Source of the DNA: Azospirillum sp. TSH58 | Lineage (GTDB): Bacteria; Pseudomonadota; Alphaproteobacteria; Azospirillales; Azospirillaceae | Direction: 5' to 3' | Assembly: GCF_003119115.1 (NCBI RefSeq) | Contig: NZ_CP022367.1 | Coordinates: 124,001 to 188,000, forward strand | Length of the DNA: 64,000 bases | In this document: positions 39,632 to 48,070 of the stretch, piece by piece | Numbering within the stretch: position 1 is the stretch's first letter | How the letters are laid out: every line of letters starts with the position of its first letter | Notes under the pieces: generated by a model | Told to the model about the DNA's origin: nothing | Databases searched by the model: none | The model's input: only the letters and a program-made list of their open reading frames with translations | Made by a program: the position numbers and the translations under genes

Positions 39632-41323
39632 TCAGTGCCCATGCCCGCCGCCGATGGCGATGATCGGCAGGGATTGGATCAGCTGGAACGCGACGATGGT
39701 GAAGACATACATGGCGGCGACCAGCGCGGCGACCGACACCGGCCCGGTCCACGCGGGCGCGGCGCCGACGCCGCGCGCCCCGGCCTGCCAATCGACCACG
39801 CGAACCTGTTCAGCCGTCGCGCGCCGCGACAGCAGCGTGCGCACGACGCCGTAGACGGTGACCGAGATGGCCACGGCGAAGACCGTGGCGCCAACGCCGA
39901 CCAGGGCCATCAGCACCGGCCACGCCGCGGGGGCCATGCCGCCGTAGCTCACGTCGAACACCCGGCGCGGCACGCCCATGAACCCGGCCGTGATGCCCGC
40001 GGCGCCGAAGATGACCAGACCGATCGTCACCAGCAGGGGCATGCGCCTCAGCACCGCCGGGCGCCACAGGCTGCCGCCGCTCAACGCCGGGAGCATGACC
40101 ATCATGGCGGCCAGGAATGTCTGGGTCAGCACGCCGACCGCGAAGAAGTGGAAGTAGCCGGGCACGAAGAAGGTGTCCGACAGCATCGGCGCCAGTTCGC
40201 CCTGGATCAGGACGAAGGCGAAGGTGATGCCGACCATCATGTTCGCCACCGCCCAGCCCAGGTTCGTCATGGCCGGGTTGTCCCACGGCAGCCCGCGCAT
40301 CCAGCCGAAGAAGCCGGTGGCGCCGCGCGCCCGGGCGCTGGCCTCCAGCGAGGAGACGATGATGGCGAAGGCCGCCAGCGTCGGGACCGAGACGAACAGC
40401 GACAGCAGCGAGCCGACGACCCGCACGCCTTCGGACAGGTTCGGCTCCAGGAACATGTGGTAGAGGCTGGTCGGCGGCACGAAGACCAGATACGCCGCGA
40501 AGACGACCTTCGACATCCTGGCGCCGTGGATGGACGTCACGCCGGTCAGGTGCTCGGTCAGCACGTACCACACCAGCACGGTCGCCATCAGCGGCAGGTA
40601 GTGCAGGTTGTGGAACAGGATGTGCCACTCGGTGCCGTGGTCGGCCGGGAACGGCCCGGCGCCCAGCGACCACAGCACGCCCGGCAGGAAGGCGTTCGTC
40701 GCCGCGATGGCGCTGACCACCAGGAACCCCGCCCAGGCGAACAGCGCGAAGCCGATGGAGGTGAATGCGTCCGCCTCGCCACGCAGCCGGGGCTGGAACA
40801 CCGTCGCGATGCCGCTGACCGCCGAGGCGACCAAGCCGCCGGAGAGCAGCAGGTAGCCCAGCGCGAAGAACCCGACCGAGCGCGGATCGTCCGCGGCGAG
40901 CTCCGGGCTGCCGTCGTAGAGCAGCGGCGTGCCGGTGTAGGAGATCCATTCGCTGACACCGAAGCCCGCCAGCATCAGCGCAGCACCCAACCAGGCGAAC
41001 GGGCGCAACGCCAGCCCGCATCCGTTCTCGGCAGCGGCGAGCACGAGCAGGAGGGCCGCTTGGATCAGGTACAGCCAGTAGAAGAACACCGACACGCCGT
41101 GCAGGGTGAGCAGGCGGTAGGCGTCGTCGGGGAAGAAGGTCAGCGCACCGGCACGGGCCAGTGCGGTCACAAAGCCTCCGATCAAGCCCAGCACCAGCGC
41201 CAGCAGGGCGGCACCGAACAGCAGCTTGAGGAGCGCCTTGTCGGGCGTCGGCAGGGCTTTGATGCGCGCCGCCAGGGCGGGCTTGGAGCCGACCGGGGCG
41301 ACGTTCGTTGAGATGGTATCCAT
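39632..41323 (-). CDS. Divergent heme-copper oxidase subunit I with altered active site
   Basis: This 563-residue, about 13-helix protein is clearly related to B-family (ba3-type) cytochrome oxidase subunit I. The low-spin heme ligands H75 (in TLHGVSVFF) and H392 are present, as is the CuB His-Tyr pair H238/Y242 (HNLHY). However, the CuB His-His pair reads Tyr288-His289 (LYHMF), and the high-spin heme histidine is Tyr390 (VPGYFH). A GFFGWMRGLPWDNP segment matches ba3 enzymes. The electron-accepting subunit II is next upstream. Oxygen reduction by the usual mechanism is doubtful. Altered ligands are also seen in NO-reductase relatives of this superfamily, so that role is possible but unproved. 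Confidence 0.85.
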   Translation of the reverse strand: MDTISTNVAPVGSKPALAARIKALPTPDKALLKLLFGAALLALVLGLIGGFVTALARAGALTFFPDDAYRLLTLHGVSVFFYWLYLIQAALLLVLAAAENGCGLALRPFAWLGAALMLAGFGVSEWISYTGTPLLYDGSPELAADDPRSVGFFALGYLLLSGGLVASAVSGIATVFQPRLRGEADAFTSIGFALFAWAGFLVVSAIAATNAFLPGVLWSLGAGPFPADHGTEWHILFHNLHYLPLMATVLVWYVLTEHLTGVTSIHGARMSKVVFAAYLVFVPPTSLYHMFLEPNLSEGVRVVGSLLSLFVSVPTLAAFAIIVSSLEASARARGATGFFGWMRGLPWDNPAMTNLGWAVANMMVGITFAFVLIQGELAPMLSDTFFVPGYFHFFAVGVLTQTFLAAMMVMLPALSGGSLWRPAVLRRMPLLVTIGLVIFGAAGITAGFMGVPRRVFDVSYGGMAPAAWPVLMALVGVGATVFAVAISVTVYGVVRTLLSRRATAEQVRVVDWQAGARGVGAAPAWTGPVSVAALVAAMYVFTIVAFQLIQSLPIIAIGGGHGH

Positions 41324-41340
41324 GGTGGGTCCTCCCCGGG

Positions 41341-42000
41341 TCACGCGACGACGATGCGGCCCTGCATGGCGTCGTGCGCCTGGCCGCAGTAGACGGTGCA
41401 GTACACGAGGTACTCGCCCGGCTTGGTGAAGGTGATGACCTGCGCGGTGACCGTGTTCGGGCGGAGACGGATGATCCGGCTGGCGGCTCCCAGCTGGATC
41501 GACGCACCGTGGGTGATGTCGTCCGCCATCATGCGGAACCGGTACGCCTGCCCGGCCTTCAGCCGCAACATGTCCGGGCTGTAGGAGAACTTCTGGGCCA
41601 TCAGGTAGACGTCCACCGGCTCGCCTCCGGCGTCATGGCCGTGGTCATGCCCCTCGGCGGCGTGGCTGTGCGTGTCCTCGCTGGCGTGCGGGTTCACGCT
41701 ACCGTCCTTCTGCGTGTAGCGTTGGACGAAGTAGTCGTGCTCGAAGCGGAACTCCTCGGGCGCCATGCCCGCCAAAGCCCCGTGACCACCGTGGCCACCG
41801 CCCTCGGCGGGTGCTTCGGCGGCGCCGTGGCCGCCATGACCGCCGCCGTGGGCGTCGGGTTCGGGGGCGGCCGCTTCCTTGTGGCCACCGAAGGGGAGCG
41901 GTGCGGCCCCGTAGGCCGCCCAGGCGCCGTACAGGGAGACGGCGCCGAAGCCCAGTCCGGCGATAAAGCCGCGACGGGTCGTGAAATGCCTCTCAGACAT
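41341..42000 (-). CDS. CuA-type oxidase subunit II with Tat-type leader
   Basis: This 219-residue protein has a Tat-like leader (RRGFIAGLGFG) acting as anchor, a long His/Gly/Ala-rich linker (residues 38-125, with repeated HGGHG), and a cupredoxin domain. All CuA ligands are present: H164, C201, C205, H209 and M212, in the CTVYCGQAHDAM motif. It would take electrons from a c-type cytochrome and feed subunit I. Its start is exact behind GACTCTC. It is encoded 17 bases upstream of subunit I. The His-rich linker is unusual for this family and may bind copper. Confidence 0.88.
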   Translation of the reverse strand: MSERHFTTRRGFIAGLGFGAVSLYGAWAAYGAAPLPFGGHKEAAAPEPDAHGGGHGGHGAAEAPAEGGGHGGHGALAGMAPEEFRFEHDYFVQRYTQKDGSVNPHASEDTHSHAAEGHDHGHDAGGEPVDVYLMAQKFSYSPDMLRLKAGQAYRFRMMADDITHGASIQLGAASRIIRLRPNTVTAQVITFTKPGEYLVYCTVYCGQAHDAMQGRIVVA

Positions 42001-42105
42001 CGTGAGAGTCCTCTGGTCGCGTGGTCGGAATCGCTCGCGAACGCCGCCGGTCAGGCGGCGCGTGGCCGGGCATCCGACGCAGACGGCGTCAGGGCGCTCG
42101 GCCGG

Positions 42106-42453
42106 TCAGAGGACGGTCTTCGGAGGGGGCGTGTCCGGCGCGATGTCCCGAGCGTTCTGGGCGTAGTCGGGCCGCGGGTGCCAGGACGTCTCCACCATCG
42201 TCACCGCGACGGCGACGACATGGTGCGCCGGGGCTTCGGCCGCCGGGCAACACGGAGCCACGACCACGAGGGCGGCCTTGTGGGAGTCGCCGTGCGACGG
42301 GGCCGAAGGCGATGGCGTGTGATGGGAACGGTGGTCGATCGGCCCGCCATGGGCCTCCACATGCGCCATGGATCCGCCCGCCGCGCCCACCAGGAGCGCG
42401 AAGGCGAACGCCAGAACGGCGAAGATGTGGCCCAAACGCGTCATGTCTGCCAT
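42106..42453 (-). CDS. Small secreted His-rich protein, first gene of the oxidase operon
   Basis: This 115-residue protein has a signal peptide (RLGHIFAVLAFAFALLVGAAG) and a mature part rich in His, Ser and Pro (HVEAHGGPIDHRSHH), followed by APCCPAAEAPAHH and a Pro/Asp tail ending in KTVL. The His and Cys-Cys residues suggest copper binding. It is the first gene after the FNR-type promoter, 105 bases upstream of subunit II. The start MADMTRL was chosen to sit just after the predicted transcription start. Function unknown. Confidence 0.7.
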   Translation of the reverse strand: MADMTRLGHIFAVLAFAFALLVGAAGGSMAHVEAHGGPIDHRSHHTPSPSAPSHGDSHKAALVVVAPCCPAAEAPAHHVVAVAVTMVETSWHPRPDYAQNARDIAPDTPPPKTVL

Positions 42454-42481
42454 CGTCACCAATGACCCGGGACCTCCCAGG

Positions 42482-42531
42482 CCATGCCAAGCGTAGCCCC
42501 TATCATAGGTCCGGGAATTGATCGGCATCAA
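42482..42531 (-). promoter_or_regulatory. FNR/DNR-type promoter of the oxidase operon
   Basis: The exact palindrome TTGATCGGCATCAA (42518-42531) matches the TTGAT-N4-ATCAA box of FNR, ANR, FixK and DNR regulators. Read leftward, a TACGCT -10 lies at 42490-42495; its centre is 32 bases from the box centre, the geometry of a class II site at -41.5. Predicted transcription begins about 30 bases before the first gene's start codon. Confidence 0.8.
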
Positions 42532-42861
42532 CCCGGCGCCCGTGTCACGGTCCGGTAGTTGAAACGCCGTGGGTGAAACGTCACCGGGCGGTGGTGCCTT
42601 GCGCCTGCGGCAGGGCGGCGCCGGTGACCGGACAGGAGACGTGTTCGACTTTGTCCTTGACCTTCCAGCGGCTGGAAGGCGCAGGGTTCTTCCTGTGGCA
42701 TCTCCGGCCCGGTCGAAGGTGCGGGGGACATTCCGACGCTTGGGAGGGATCGTTGCCGAAGCCATCTGTTGTTGCAGGGGCCAGGGAACGGTCGTAGGTT
42801 TCCATAGGGGTGCGGTGGGCACTGGGGTGCCGCACAGTTCCCACAAGATGAGGCAAACGCC
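42532..42861 (+). other. Intergenic region with leader of the rightward copper unit
   Basis: No gene is supported in this 330-base stretch. It contains the CueR-type promoter at 42657-42687 and then a leader of about 175 bases before the next gene. The leader shows no clear riboswitch or terminator. Confidence 0.5.
42657..42687 (+). promoter_or_regulatory. CueR-type operator/promoter of the rightward copper cluster
   Basis: A TTGACC -35 (42657-42662) overlaps the perfect 19-base dyad CCTTCCAGCGGCTGGAAGG (42661-42679). A CAGGGT -10 follows after 19 bases. This is the layout of MerR-family copper-activated promoters. Confidence 0.85.
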
Positions 42862-43251
42862 ATGTGGCGTGCGACGCGGTCGTCGGTGAGGAGGGTGGTG
42901 GTGAGCCTGCTGATGCTGGCCACGCTGCTCGTCTATGCCGCGCCGAGCCACGCCAACCTGGGGCCTCACCATGCGTCCCAGACTCCTCACGAGCACGTTC
43001 TGGTCGACGACCATGGCGAGGCCATCGCGACCGTCCCGGACCACGAGCACAAGGACGCTCCGTGTGGGGACCTTGGCCTGCTCGACGAAGGGGCCTGCTG
43101 CAGCGTCGCTCAGTGCGTCACCATGCACGGCGGCCTTCCCGCGGTGGTGGTCGAGACGTTCGTCCCGCGCCTGAACGCCTCCCTGCATCTGGCTGCCCTG
43201 GCCACGCCGGACGGCATCGGCATCGACCCGGCTCTCCGCCCCCCGCTCTGA
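42862..43251 (+). CDS. Secreted Cys/His-containing protein under the copper promoter
   Basis: This 129-residue protein has an N-terminal basic stretch and hydrophobic helix ending at about YAAPSHA, then a mature part with several histidines (HHASQTPHEH, DHEHKD) and the cysteines CGD and ACCSVAQC. It is the first gene after the CueR-type promoter. No family was recognised. The residue pattern supports a role in periplasmic copper handling, as does its place. Confidence 0.68.
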   Translation: MWRATRSSVRRVVVSLLMLATLLVYAAPSHANLGPHHASQTPHEHVLVDDHGEAIATVPDHEHKDAPCGDLGLLDEGACCSVAQCVTMHGGLPAVVVETFVPRLNASLHLAALATPDGIGIDPALRPPL

Positions 43252-43407
43252 CCATCTGACGCCACGAGTCCGCCCGCGCCCGACCTGAGCCTCGGCTCGG
43301 CGAAGGACGCCGACTCCGGATTCGTGCGCTTGGCTTTTGCGTCCCCGGCGCTCCCGCGTGGAGTTCGTCCGGGATGGCATGAACCCAATGTTCAGATGGA
43401 GGACGCC

Positions 43408-44172
43408 ATGTCGTCTCTCACCCGCAAGATGCTCCCGGCACTCGCGCTGACCGCCATGATGTCGGTCGCCCAGGCCCAGACCACCACCGACCAGGACCAC
43501 AACGCCCATCATCCGGACGGTGCCGCGGCCACGACGCAGGCCCAGCCCGCTCCGACCCCGACCCCGACTCCCACGCAGCCGATCCCAGGCGCGAAGCCCG
43601 GCGCGCCCGGCAACGCACCGATGATGGGTCAGGGCATGGGCAGCGGCATCATCGTCCAGCCCGGCGCCCAGGCGCAGGGTGGCCAGCCCGGCATGATGAT
43701 GAACATGGACCAGATGCGCTCGATGATGGGCGGCATGTCGGGCCAGCAGGACGGCCAAGCCGGGATGATGGAGCCTGGGATGATGGGGCCCGGCATGATG
43801 TCCATGATGCGACAGATGATGATGGGCCAGCAGGGCGGAATGGGCTCGCCCTTCGAGCACGTTGAGGGCCGCATCGCGTTCCTGAAGGCCGAACTCAAGA
43901 TCACCGACGCCCAGGCGCCGCAGTGGAACGCCTTCGCCGACACGCTGCGGGCGAACGCCAAGGCCCATCGGGCCATGCACGAGCAGATGGCCATGGGCGG
44001 CATGCCCTCCTCCTGGCCCGACCGGCTCGCTTTCCAGCAGAAGGCGCTCGCCACCCGGCTCGACGCCCTGAAGGCGCTGGAGTCCGCCGCCAAGCCGCTC
44101 TATGCCGTGCTGACCGACGAGCAGAAGACGCTCGCGGACCGGCTGCTCCCCGGCCCCATGGGCATGATGTGA
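43408..44172 (+). CDS. Spy/CpxP-like periplasmic Met-rich protein
   Basis: This 254-residue protein has a signal peptide (ending AQAQ), a Pro/Thr-rich spacer, a long Met/Gly/Gln region (MMGQGMGSG, GMMMNMDQMRSMMGG) likely to bind Cu(I), and a helical C-terminal half of the Spy/CpxP type with two-fold LTxxQ-like sites (LKITDAQAPQWNAF and LTDEQKTLADR). Spy-like proteins act as periplasmic chaperones or metal sensors. The start behind GGAGG at 43408 was chosen over one 12 bases upstream. It precedes the DUF2933 gene by 10 bases, in the copper cluster. Confidence 0.85.
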   Translation: MSSLTRKMLPALALTAMMSVAQAQTTTDQDHNAHHPDGAAATTQAQPAPTPTPTPTQPIPGAKPGAPGNAPMMGQGMGSGIIVQPGAQAQGGQPGMMMNMDQMRSMMGGMSGQQDGQAGMMEPGMMGPGMMSMMRQMMMGQQGGMGSPFEHVEGRIAFLKAELKITDAQAPQWNAFADTLRANAKAHRAMHEQMAMGGMPSSWPDRLAFQQKALATRLDALKALESAAKPLYAVLTDEQKTLADRLLPGPMGMM

Positions 44173-44182
44173 GGAGGCGGCC

Positions 44183-44455
44183 ATGACGCACCACGAACAC
44201 ACCCATCACGCTCCCGAGCCGCAGGCGCGCACGCCCTGGTACCGGACCTGGACCGGCTTGGCCGGACTCGGCGCGACCGCCCTGGCGGCCGTGTACCTGT
44301 CGCTCTTCCACGTCGACCATGTGCTCGACGCACTTCCGCTTCTCGTCCTGCTGCTGTGCCCGCTGATGCACCTGTTCATGCACGGCGGCCACGGGCATGG
44401 CGGCCACGGCGGGAATGGTGACGCCGACCGGCCGACCAAGGGAGGCACGCCATGA
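44183..44455 (+). CDS. DUF2933 small membrane protein with His-rich ends
   Basis: This 90-residue protein has a His-rich N-terminus (THHEHTHHAPEP), two membrane helices, and a His/Gly-rich C-terminus (MHGGHGHGGHGG). It fits the DUF2933 family found in copper-resistance clusters. Both ends and the loop could bind copper, but its role is unproved. Its last four bases overlap the next gene's ATG, so the two are translationally coupled. Confidence 0.85.
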   Translation: MTHHEHTHHAPEPQARTPWYRTWTGLAGLGATALAAVYLSLFHVDHVLDALPLLVLLLCPLMHLFMHGGHGHGGHGGNGDADRPTKGGTP

Positions 44456-45129
44456 CGCACGAAGCCTCGGCCTATGGCCTGTGGGTGCTGGTCGCCCTCA
44501 ACTCGGCCATCTTCATCGTCTTCGCCTTCAGCTTCGGCAAGCCGCAGTCACCGCGGGACTGGCGGTCCTTCGGGGCGTTCAGCGCCTTCATCGTGGCCCT
44601 GTTCACCGAGATGTACGGCTTTCCATTGACCATCTACCTCCTCTCGGGCTGGCTCCAGACCCGCTACCCGAGCCTCGACATCCTGTCCCACGACGCCGGG
44701 CACCTTTGGTCGACCGTCCTCGGCCTGGAGGGCAACCCACACTTCAACGTGCTGCACATCCTCAGCAACGTCTTGATCCTCGCGGGCTTTGTCCTGCTCT
44801 CGGCGGCCTGGAAAGTGCTTCACGCGGCGCAGAAGCAAGACCGGCTCGCCACGACGGGCGTGTACGCCCATGTCCGGCACCCGCAGTACATCGCTTTCAT
44901 CGGCATCCTGTTCGGCTTTCTGCTCCAGTGGCCGACCATCCTGACGCTGGCGATGTTCCCGCTGCTGGTCCTGATGTACGTCCGTCTGGCCCGGTCCGAG
45001 GAGCGGGAAGCCCTCCGGGTGTTCGGCGCCGAGTACGAGCGTTACGCCGCGGTCACGCCGGGTTGGCTTCCACGTCTCTCCTCCCGTGGGCCGAACCACC
45101 CCAGAGTGGGAGGGTCGTTCGGTGCGTGA
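44452..45129 (+). CDS. Isoprenylcysteine carboxyl methyltransferase-like membrane protein
   Basis: This 225-residue protein has five or so membrane helices and the ICMT/PEMT-type core: GVYAHVRHPQYIAFIG near residue 135 (SAM-binding RHPxY motif) and EEREALRVFGAEYERY near the C-terminus. Family members methylate lipids or protein C-termini at the membrane. Homologues of this form often occur in copper or silver resistance clusters, where their role is unknown. It overlaps DUF2933 by four bases and lies 16 bases before the TolC gene. Confidence 0.85.
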   Translation: MTHEASAYGLWVLVALNSAIFIVFAFSFGKPQSPRDWRSFGAFSAFIVALFTEMYGFPLTIYLLSGWLQTRYPSLDILSHDAGHLWSTVLGLEGNPHFNVLHILSNVLILAGFVLLSAAWKVLHAAQKQDRLATTGVYAHVRHPQYIAFIGILFGFLLQWPTILTLAMFPLLVLMYVRLARSEEREALRVFGAEYERYAAVTPGWLPRLSSRGPNHPRVGGSFGA

Positions 45130-45145
45130 TTCTGGGTGGACGCTC

Positions 45146-46336
45146 ATGAAGAAAGCGGCGGCAACGACCGTCGCCGTGTGCCTGCTGGCGCTCCCGGCCG
45201 GAGCGCAGACGCTTCGGGACGCGGTCGAGGGCGCCTGGAAGCTCAATCCCGAAGTCAGGAGCCTGGAGGCCCAGAGGGCCGTGGCCACCGCCCGGCGCGG
45301 CGCCGGGGAGGCGCTGGTCCCGGCCGCCCCGGCGGTCACGCTGCGGCACACGAGCGACTACCTGAACCGGAACATCGGACGGCGCGAGTACGAGGCCGAA
45401 CTCGGCGTCCCGCTCTGGCTGCCCGGCCAGGGAACGGCGACCGTCCGGGCCGCCGACGCGCTGCAGGCGCGCACCGACGCCGAGATCGCCGCGCGCCAGC
45501 TGGCGGTCGCCGGGGAGGTCCGGACGGCCCAGTGGCAGGTCGCGCTGGCCGAGCGCCGCGCCGAGCTTGCCCGCCAGCGCCTCAAGGTCGCCCGCCAATT
45601 GGAGGCCGACACCCGGCGGACCGCCCGGGCCGGGGAGACCTCGGAGGCCGATCACCAGTTGGCCCGCGCCGAAGCCCTCTCCGTCGCCACGGACCTCCGC
45701 GACGAGGAACTGGCACTGGAGGAGGCCCGCCAAGCGTTCCGGACGCTCACCGGCATGGCGCTCCAGAAGGCGGCACCGGAACCGGACATCGGCGAGCCGC
45801 CGCTTGAGCAGCACCCCTCCCTGCAGGCGGCGCGGCTGGGCGTCCGCTCGGCCCAGGCCCAGCGCCAACTGGTGGACCTGACGACGCGCGACAACCCGGA
45901 GGTCGGGCTGATGGCCCGCCGCGAGCGCGACAGCCGCGAGGAACGCTACGACACCGTGTTCGGCGTCTCCGTCCGCATCCCGTTCGCGGTCGAGGCTGTG
46001 AACGCGCCCAAGCGGGCCGAGGCGCTGAGCGAAGTCGTCCGCTCCGAGGCCGAGCAGGCCAACGCGACCCGCACGGTCGAGTCCGACATCCGGCAAGCCC
46101 GCCTCGCCCACCAGGCGGCGAGCGAGCGCCTGTCGATCGCCCGCGACCGGGCTGCGGCCCTCAGGGCACGTCTGTCGAACATCGAGCGGGCCCGGAGGGC
46201 GGGCGAGATCAGCCTCGTCGAGTACGTGCGCGCCCAGGAGGCGGCCTTCGAGGCCGACCTCGCCCACGCCACCGCCGAAGTCCGACTCGGCGCCGCCCGC
46301 GCCCGTATGAACCAGTCCCTCGGAGTTCTCCCATGA
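45146..46336 (+). CDS. TolC-family outer-membrane efflux protein
   Basis: This 396-residue protein has a signal peptide (MKKAAATTVAVCLLALPAGA) and a duplicated helical coiled-coil layout with EAQRAVATARR and SNIERARRAGEI pieces, as in CusC/TolC channels. It provides the outer-membrane exit for a tripartite pump. It overlaps the adaptor gene by four bases (ATGA at 46333). It is slightly short for the family but no truncation is obvious. The start at 45146 gives the signal peptide. Confidence 0.88.
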   Translation: MKKAAATTVAVCLLALPAGAQTLRDAVEGAWKLNPEVRSLEAQRAVATARRGAGEALVPAAPAVTLRHTSDYLNRNIGRREYEAELGVPLWLPGQGTATVRAADALQARTDAEIAARQLAVAGEVRTAQWQVALAERRAELARQRLKVARQLEADTRRTARAGETSEADHQLARAEALSVATDLRDEELALEEARQAFRTLTGMALQKAAPEPDIGEPPLEQHPSLQAARLGVRSAQAQRQLVDLTTRDNPEVGLMARRERDSREERYDTVFGVSVRIPFAVEAVNAPKRAEALSEVVRSEAEQANATRTVESDIRQARLAHQAASERLSIARDRAAALRARLSNIERARRAGEISLVEYVRAQEAAFEADLAHATAEVRLGAARARMNQSLGVLP

Positions 46337-48057
46337 CCACCCGACGCCTTCTTGCCGCGACCGCCGTCGCCGCGAGCCTTGCCGCGCCGGTCGCCGCTCC
46401 CGCCTTCGCCCATGAGGGCCACGCCCATGGCGGCGAGGAGCCGAAGCCGGTCGTCACGACGGCCGCCCCCACCCTGGAAGCGTCCTCGTCCGACTTCGAA
46501 CTCGTGGCGGTCGCCCAGGGAAAGACCTTGCTTGTCCATCTGGACCGCTTCGCCACCAACGAGCCCGTGAACGGCGCCACCGTCGAGGTGAGCGCCGATG
46601 GCGAGGCCACGACGGCCTCGCCCGTCTCCGGCGAGGAGGGCGTCTACCGCCTCGACCCGTCCTGGCTCTCCAAGCCGGGATCCCATGAAGTGACCGTCTC
46701 CGTCACCGCGGCCGACGCGGCCGACCTGCTGATCGGCACCCTGGAGATCCCGGCAGGTGCGGCTGAAGCGCAGACCGGCGGTGCGCAGGGTGTTTCCGCC
46801 GTCCTCGGGCAGGTCAGGAACGATTCCGGCCTGATGCTGGGGGCGGTCATGGTCTTCCTGCTCGGGGTCCTGACCACCGTCGCCCTGACCCAGCGTGGAC
46901 GCACGCGGACGGTCGCGGGCGCCGCGCTGGTCGGCATCGGCCTGCTGTTGGCGAGCGGCGCCGCCTTCGCCCACGGTGACGAGGACCACAGCCACGGCGA
47001 CGAGGACAAGGGCAAGGCACCGGCGGCGGCTGTCCCGATGGGGGCGACCGGCGCCTCGGAAAGCCCGCGGCGCCTGCCGGACGGCAGCCTGTACGTGCCC
47101 AAGCCGTCGCAGCGCCTGCTGTCGGTCCGCACCATCGTCGCCAAGCCGCAGGAGGCGGCGCAGACGGTGCAGTTGATCGGTCAGGTCATCGCCGACCCCA
47201 ACGGCGGCGGCCACATCCAGGCCACGCAGAGCGGCCGCATCGAACCGGGGGACAAGGGGCTGCCCTACGTCGGCCAGCGGGTCGAGGCCGGGCAAATCCT
47301 GGCCTACATCGCCCCCGCCGTGACATTCGTGGACCGCAGCGGAATCCAGCAGCAGATCGCGACGGTCGAGCAGGAACTCGTCATCGCCGAATCCCGCCTC
47401 CAGCGGCTCCGGAAGCTGGAAGGCAGCGTGCCCCAGCGCGACATCGAAGAGGCGGAGGCCAACCTCAACGGTCTGCGCAAGCGCCGGGCCGCCCTGTCCC
47501 CCGCGCTGACGACCAAGGAAGCCCTGCGCGCGCCCATCTCCGGGGTAGTCACGGCCAACAACATCAAGGCCGGACAGGTGGTCGAGGGGCGCGACCAGGT
47601 GCTGTTCGAGATCGTCGACCCGTCGCGGCTGATGGTCGAGGCGGTCGCCTTCGATCCCCGGGTGGCGAACAGCGTCCGCGGCGCCACGGCGACCACCGCC
47701 GACGGCGTCACCCTGAGCCTCGTGCATTTGGGGCACAGTCTGGCATTGCGCCAGCAGGCCATCCCGCTGCTCTTCCAGATCGACACCCCGCCCCAGGGAC
47801 TGAGCGTCGGCCAACCGGTGCGCATCGTCGCCCAAATCCAGGGGAAGGCGTCCGGCATCGTCCTGCCGCGGCAGAGCGTGGTGCGCAACGCCAGTGGCCA
47901 GCCCATCGTCTGGCAGCACGACACTCCGCAACGCTTCGTTGCCCGCCCGGTGCGCACGCAGCCCGTCGACGGCGACACGGTGCTGGTCCTGGCGGGTGTC
48001 GAGCCGGAGGCGCGCATCGTCACCGACGGCGCCGGTCTCCTCAACCAGGTCCGGTGA
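46333..48057 (+). CDS. RND periplasmic adaptor (CusB/CzcB-type) with extra N-terminal domain
   Basis: This 574-residue adaptor links the RND pump to the TolC channel. It starts with a signal peptide and a His stretch (HEGHAHGG), then a beta-rich domain of about 120 residues. Two hydrophobic segments around residues 170-215 follow, and a second His/Asp-rich stretch ([15 protein letters not shown]). The classical adaptor lies after residue 240: barrel-sandwich parts around QATQSGRI and [18 protein letters not shown], a coiled-coil hairpin, and a membrane-proximal end. The extra N-terminal module is unusual. It is between tolC and the pump gene. Confidence 0.88.
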   Translation: MTTRRLLAATAVAASLAAPVAAPAFAHEGHAHGGEEPKPVVTTAAPTLEASSSDFELVAVAQGKTLLVHLDRFATNEPVNGATVEVSADGEATTASPVSGEEGVYRLDPSWLSKPGSHEVTVSVTAADAADLLIGTLEIPAGAAEAQTGGAQGVSAVLGQVRNDSGLMLGAVMVFLLGVLTTVALTQRGRTRTVAGAALVGIGLLLASGAAFAHGDEDHSHGDEDKGKAPAAAVPMGATGASESPRRLPDGSLYVPKPSQRLLSVRTIVAKPQEAAQTVQLIGQVIADPNGGGHIQATQSGRIEPGDKGLPYVGQRVEAGQILAYIAPAVTFVDRSGIQQQIATVEQELVIAESRLQRLRKLEGSVPQRDIEEAEANLNGLRKRRAALSPALTTKEALRAPISGVVTANNIKAGQVVEGRDQVLFEIVDPSRLMVEAVAFDPRVANSVRGATATTADGVTLSLVHLGHSLALRQQAIPLLFQIDTPPQGLSVGQPVRIVAQIQGKASGIVLPRQSVVRNASGQPIVWQHDTPQRFVARPVRTQPVDGDTVLVLAGVEPEARIVTDGAGLLNQVR

Positions 48058-48070
48058 GGAGCGCCCCGCC

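Noticed and set aside
39632-41323. Conventional cytochrome oxidase assignment
   Set aside because: Two of the ligands normally needed for the heme-copper centre are Tyr, so the standard activity cannot be assumed.
42581-42856. Minus-strand open frame covering the CueR-type promoter
   Set aside because: It overlaps a clear operator, and the sequence has no recognisable domain.
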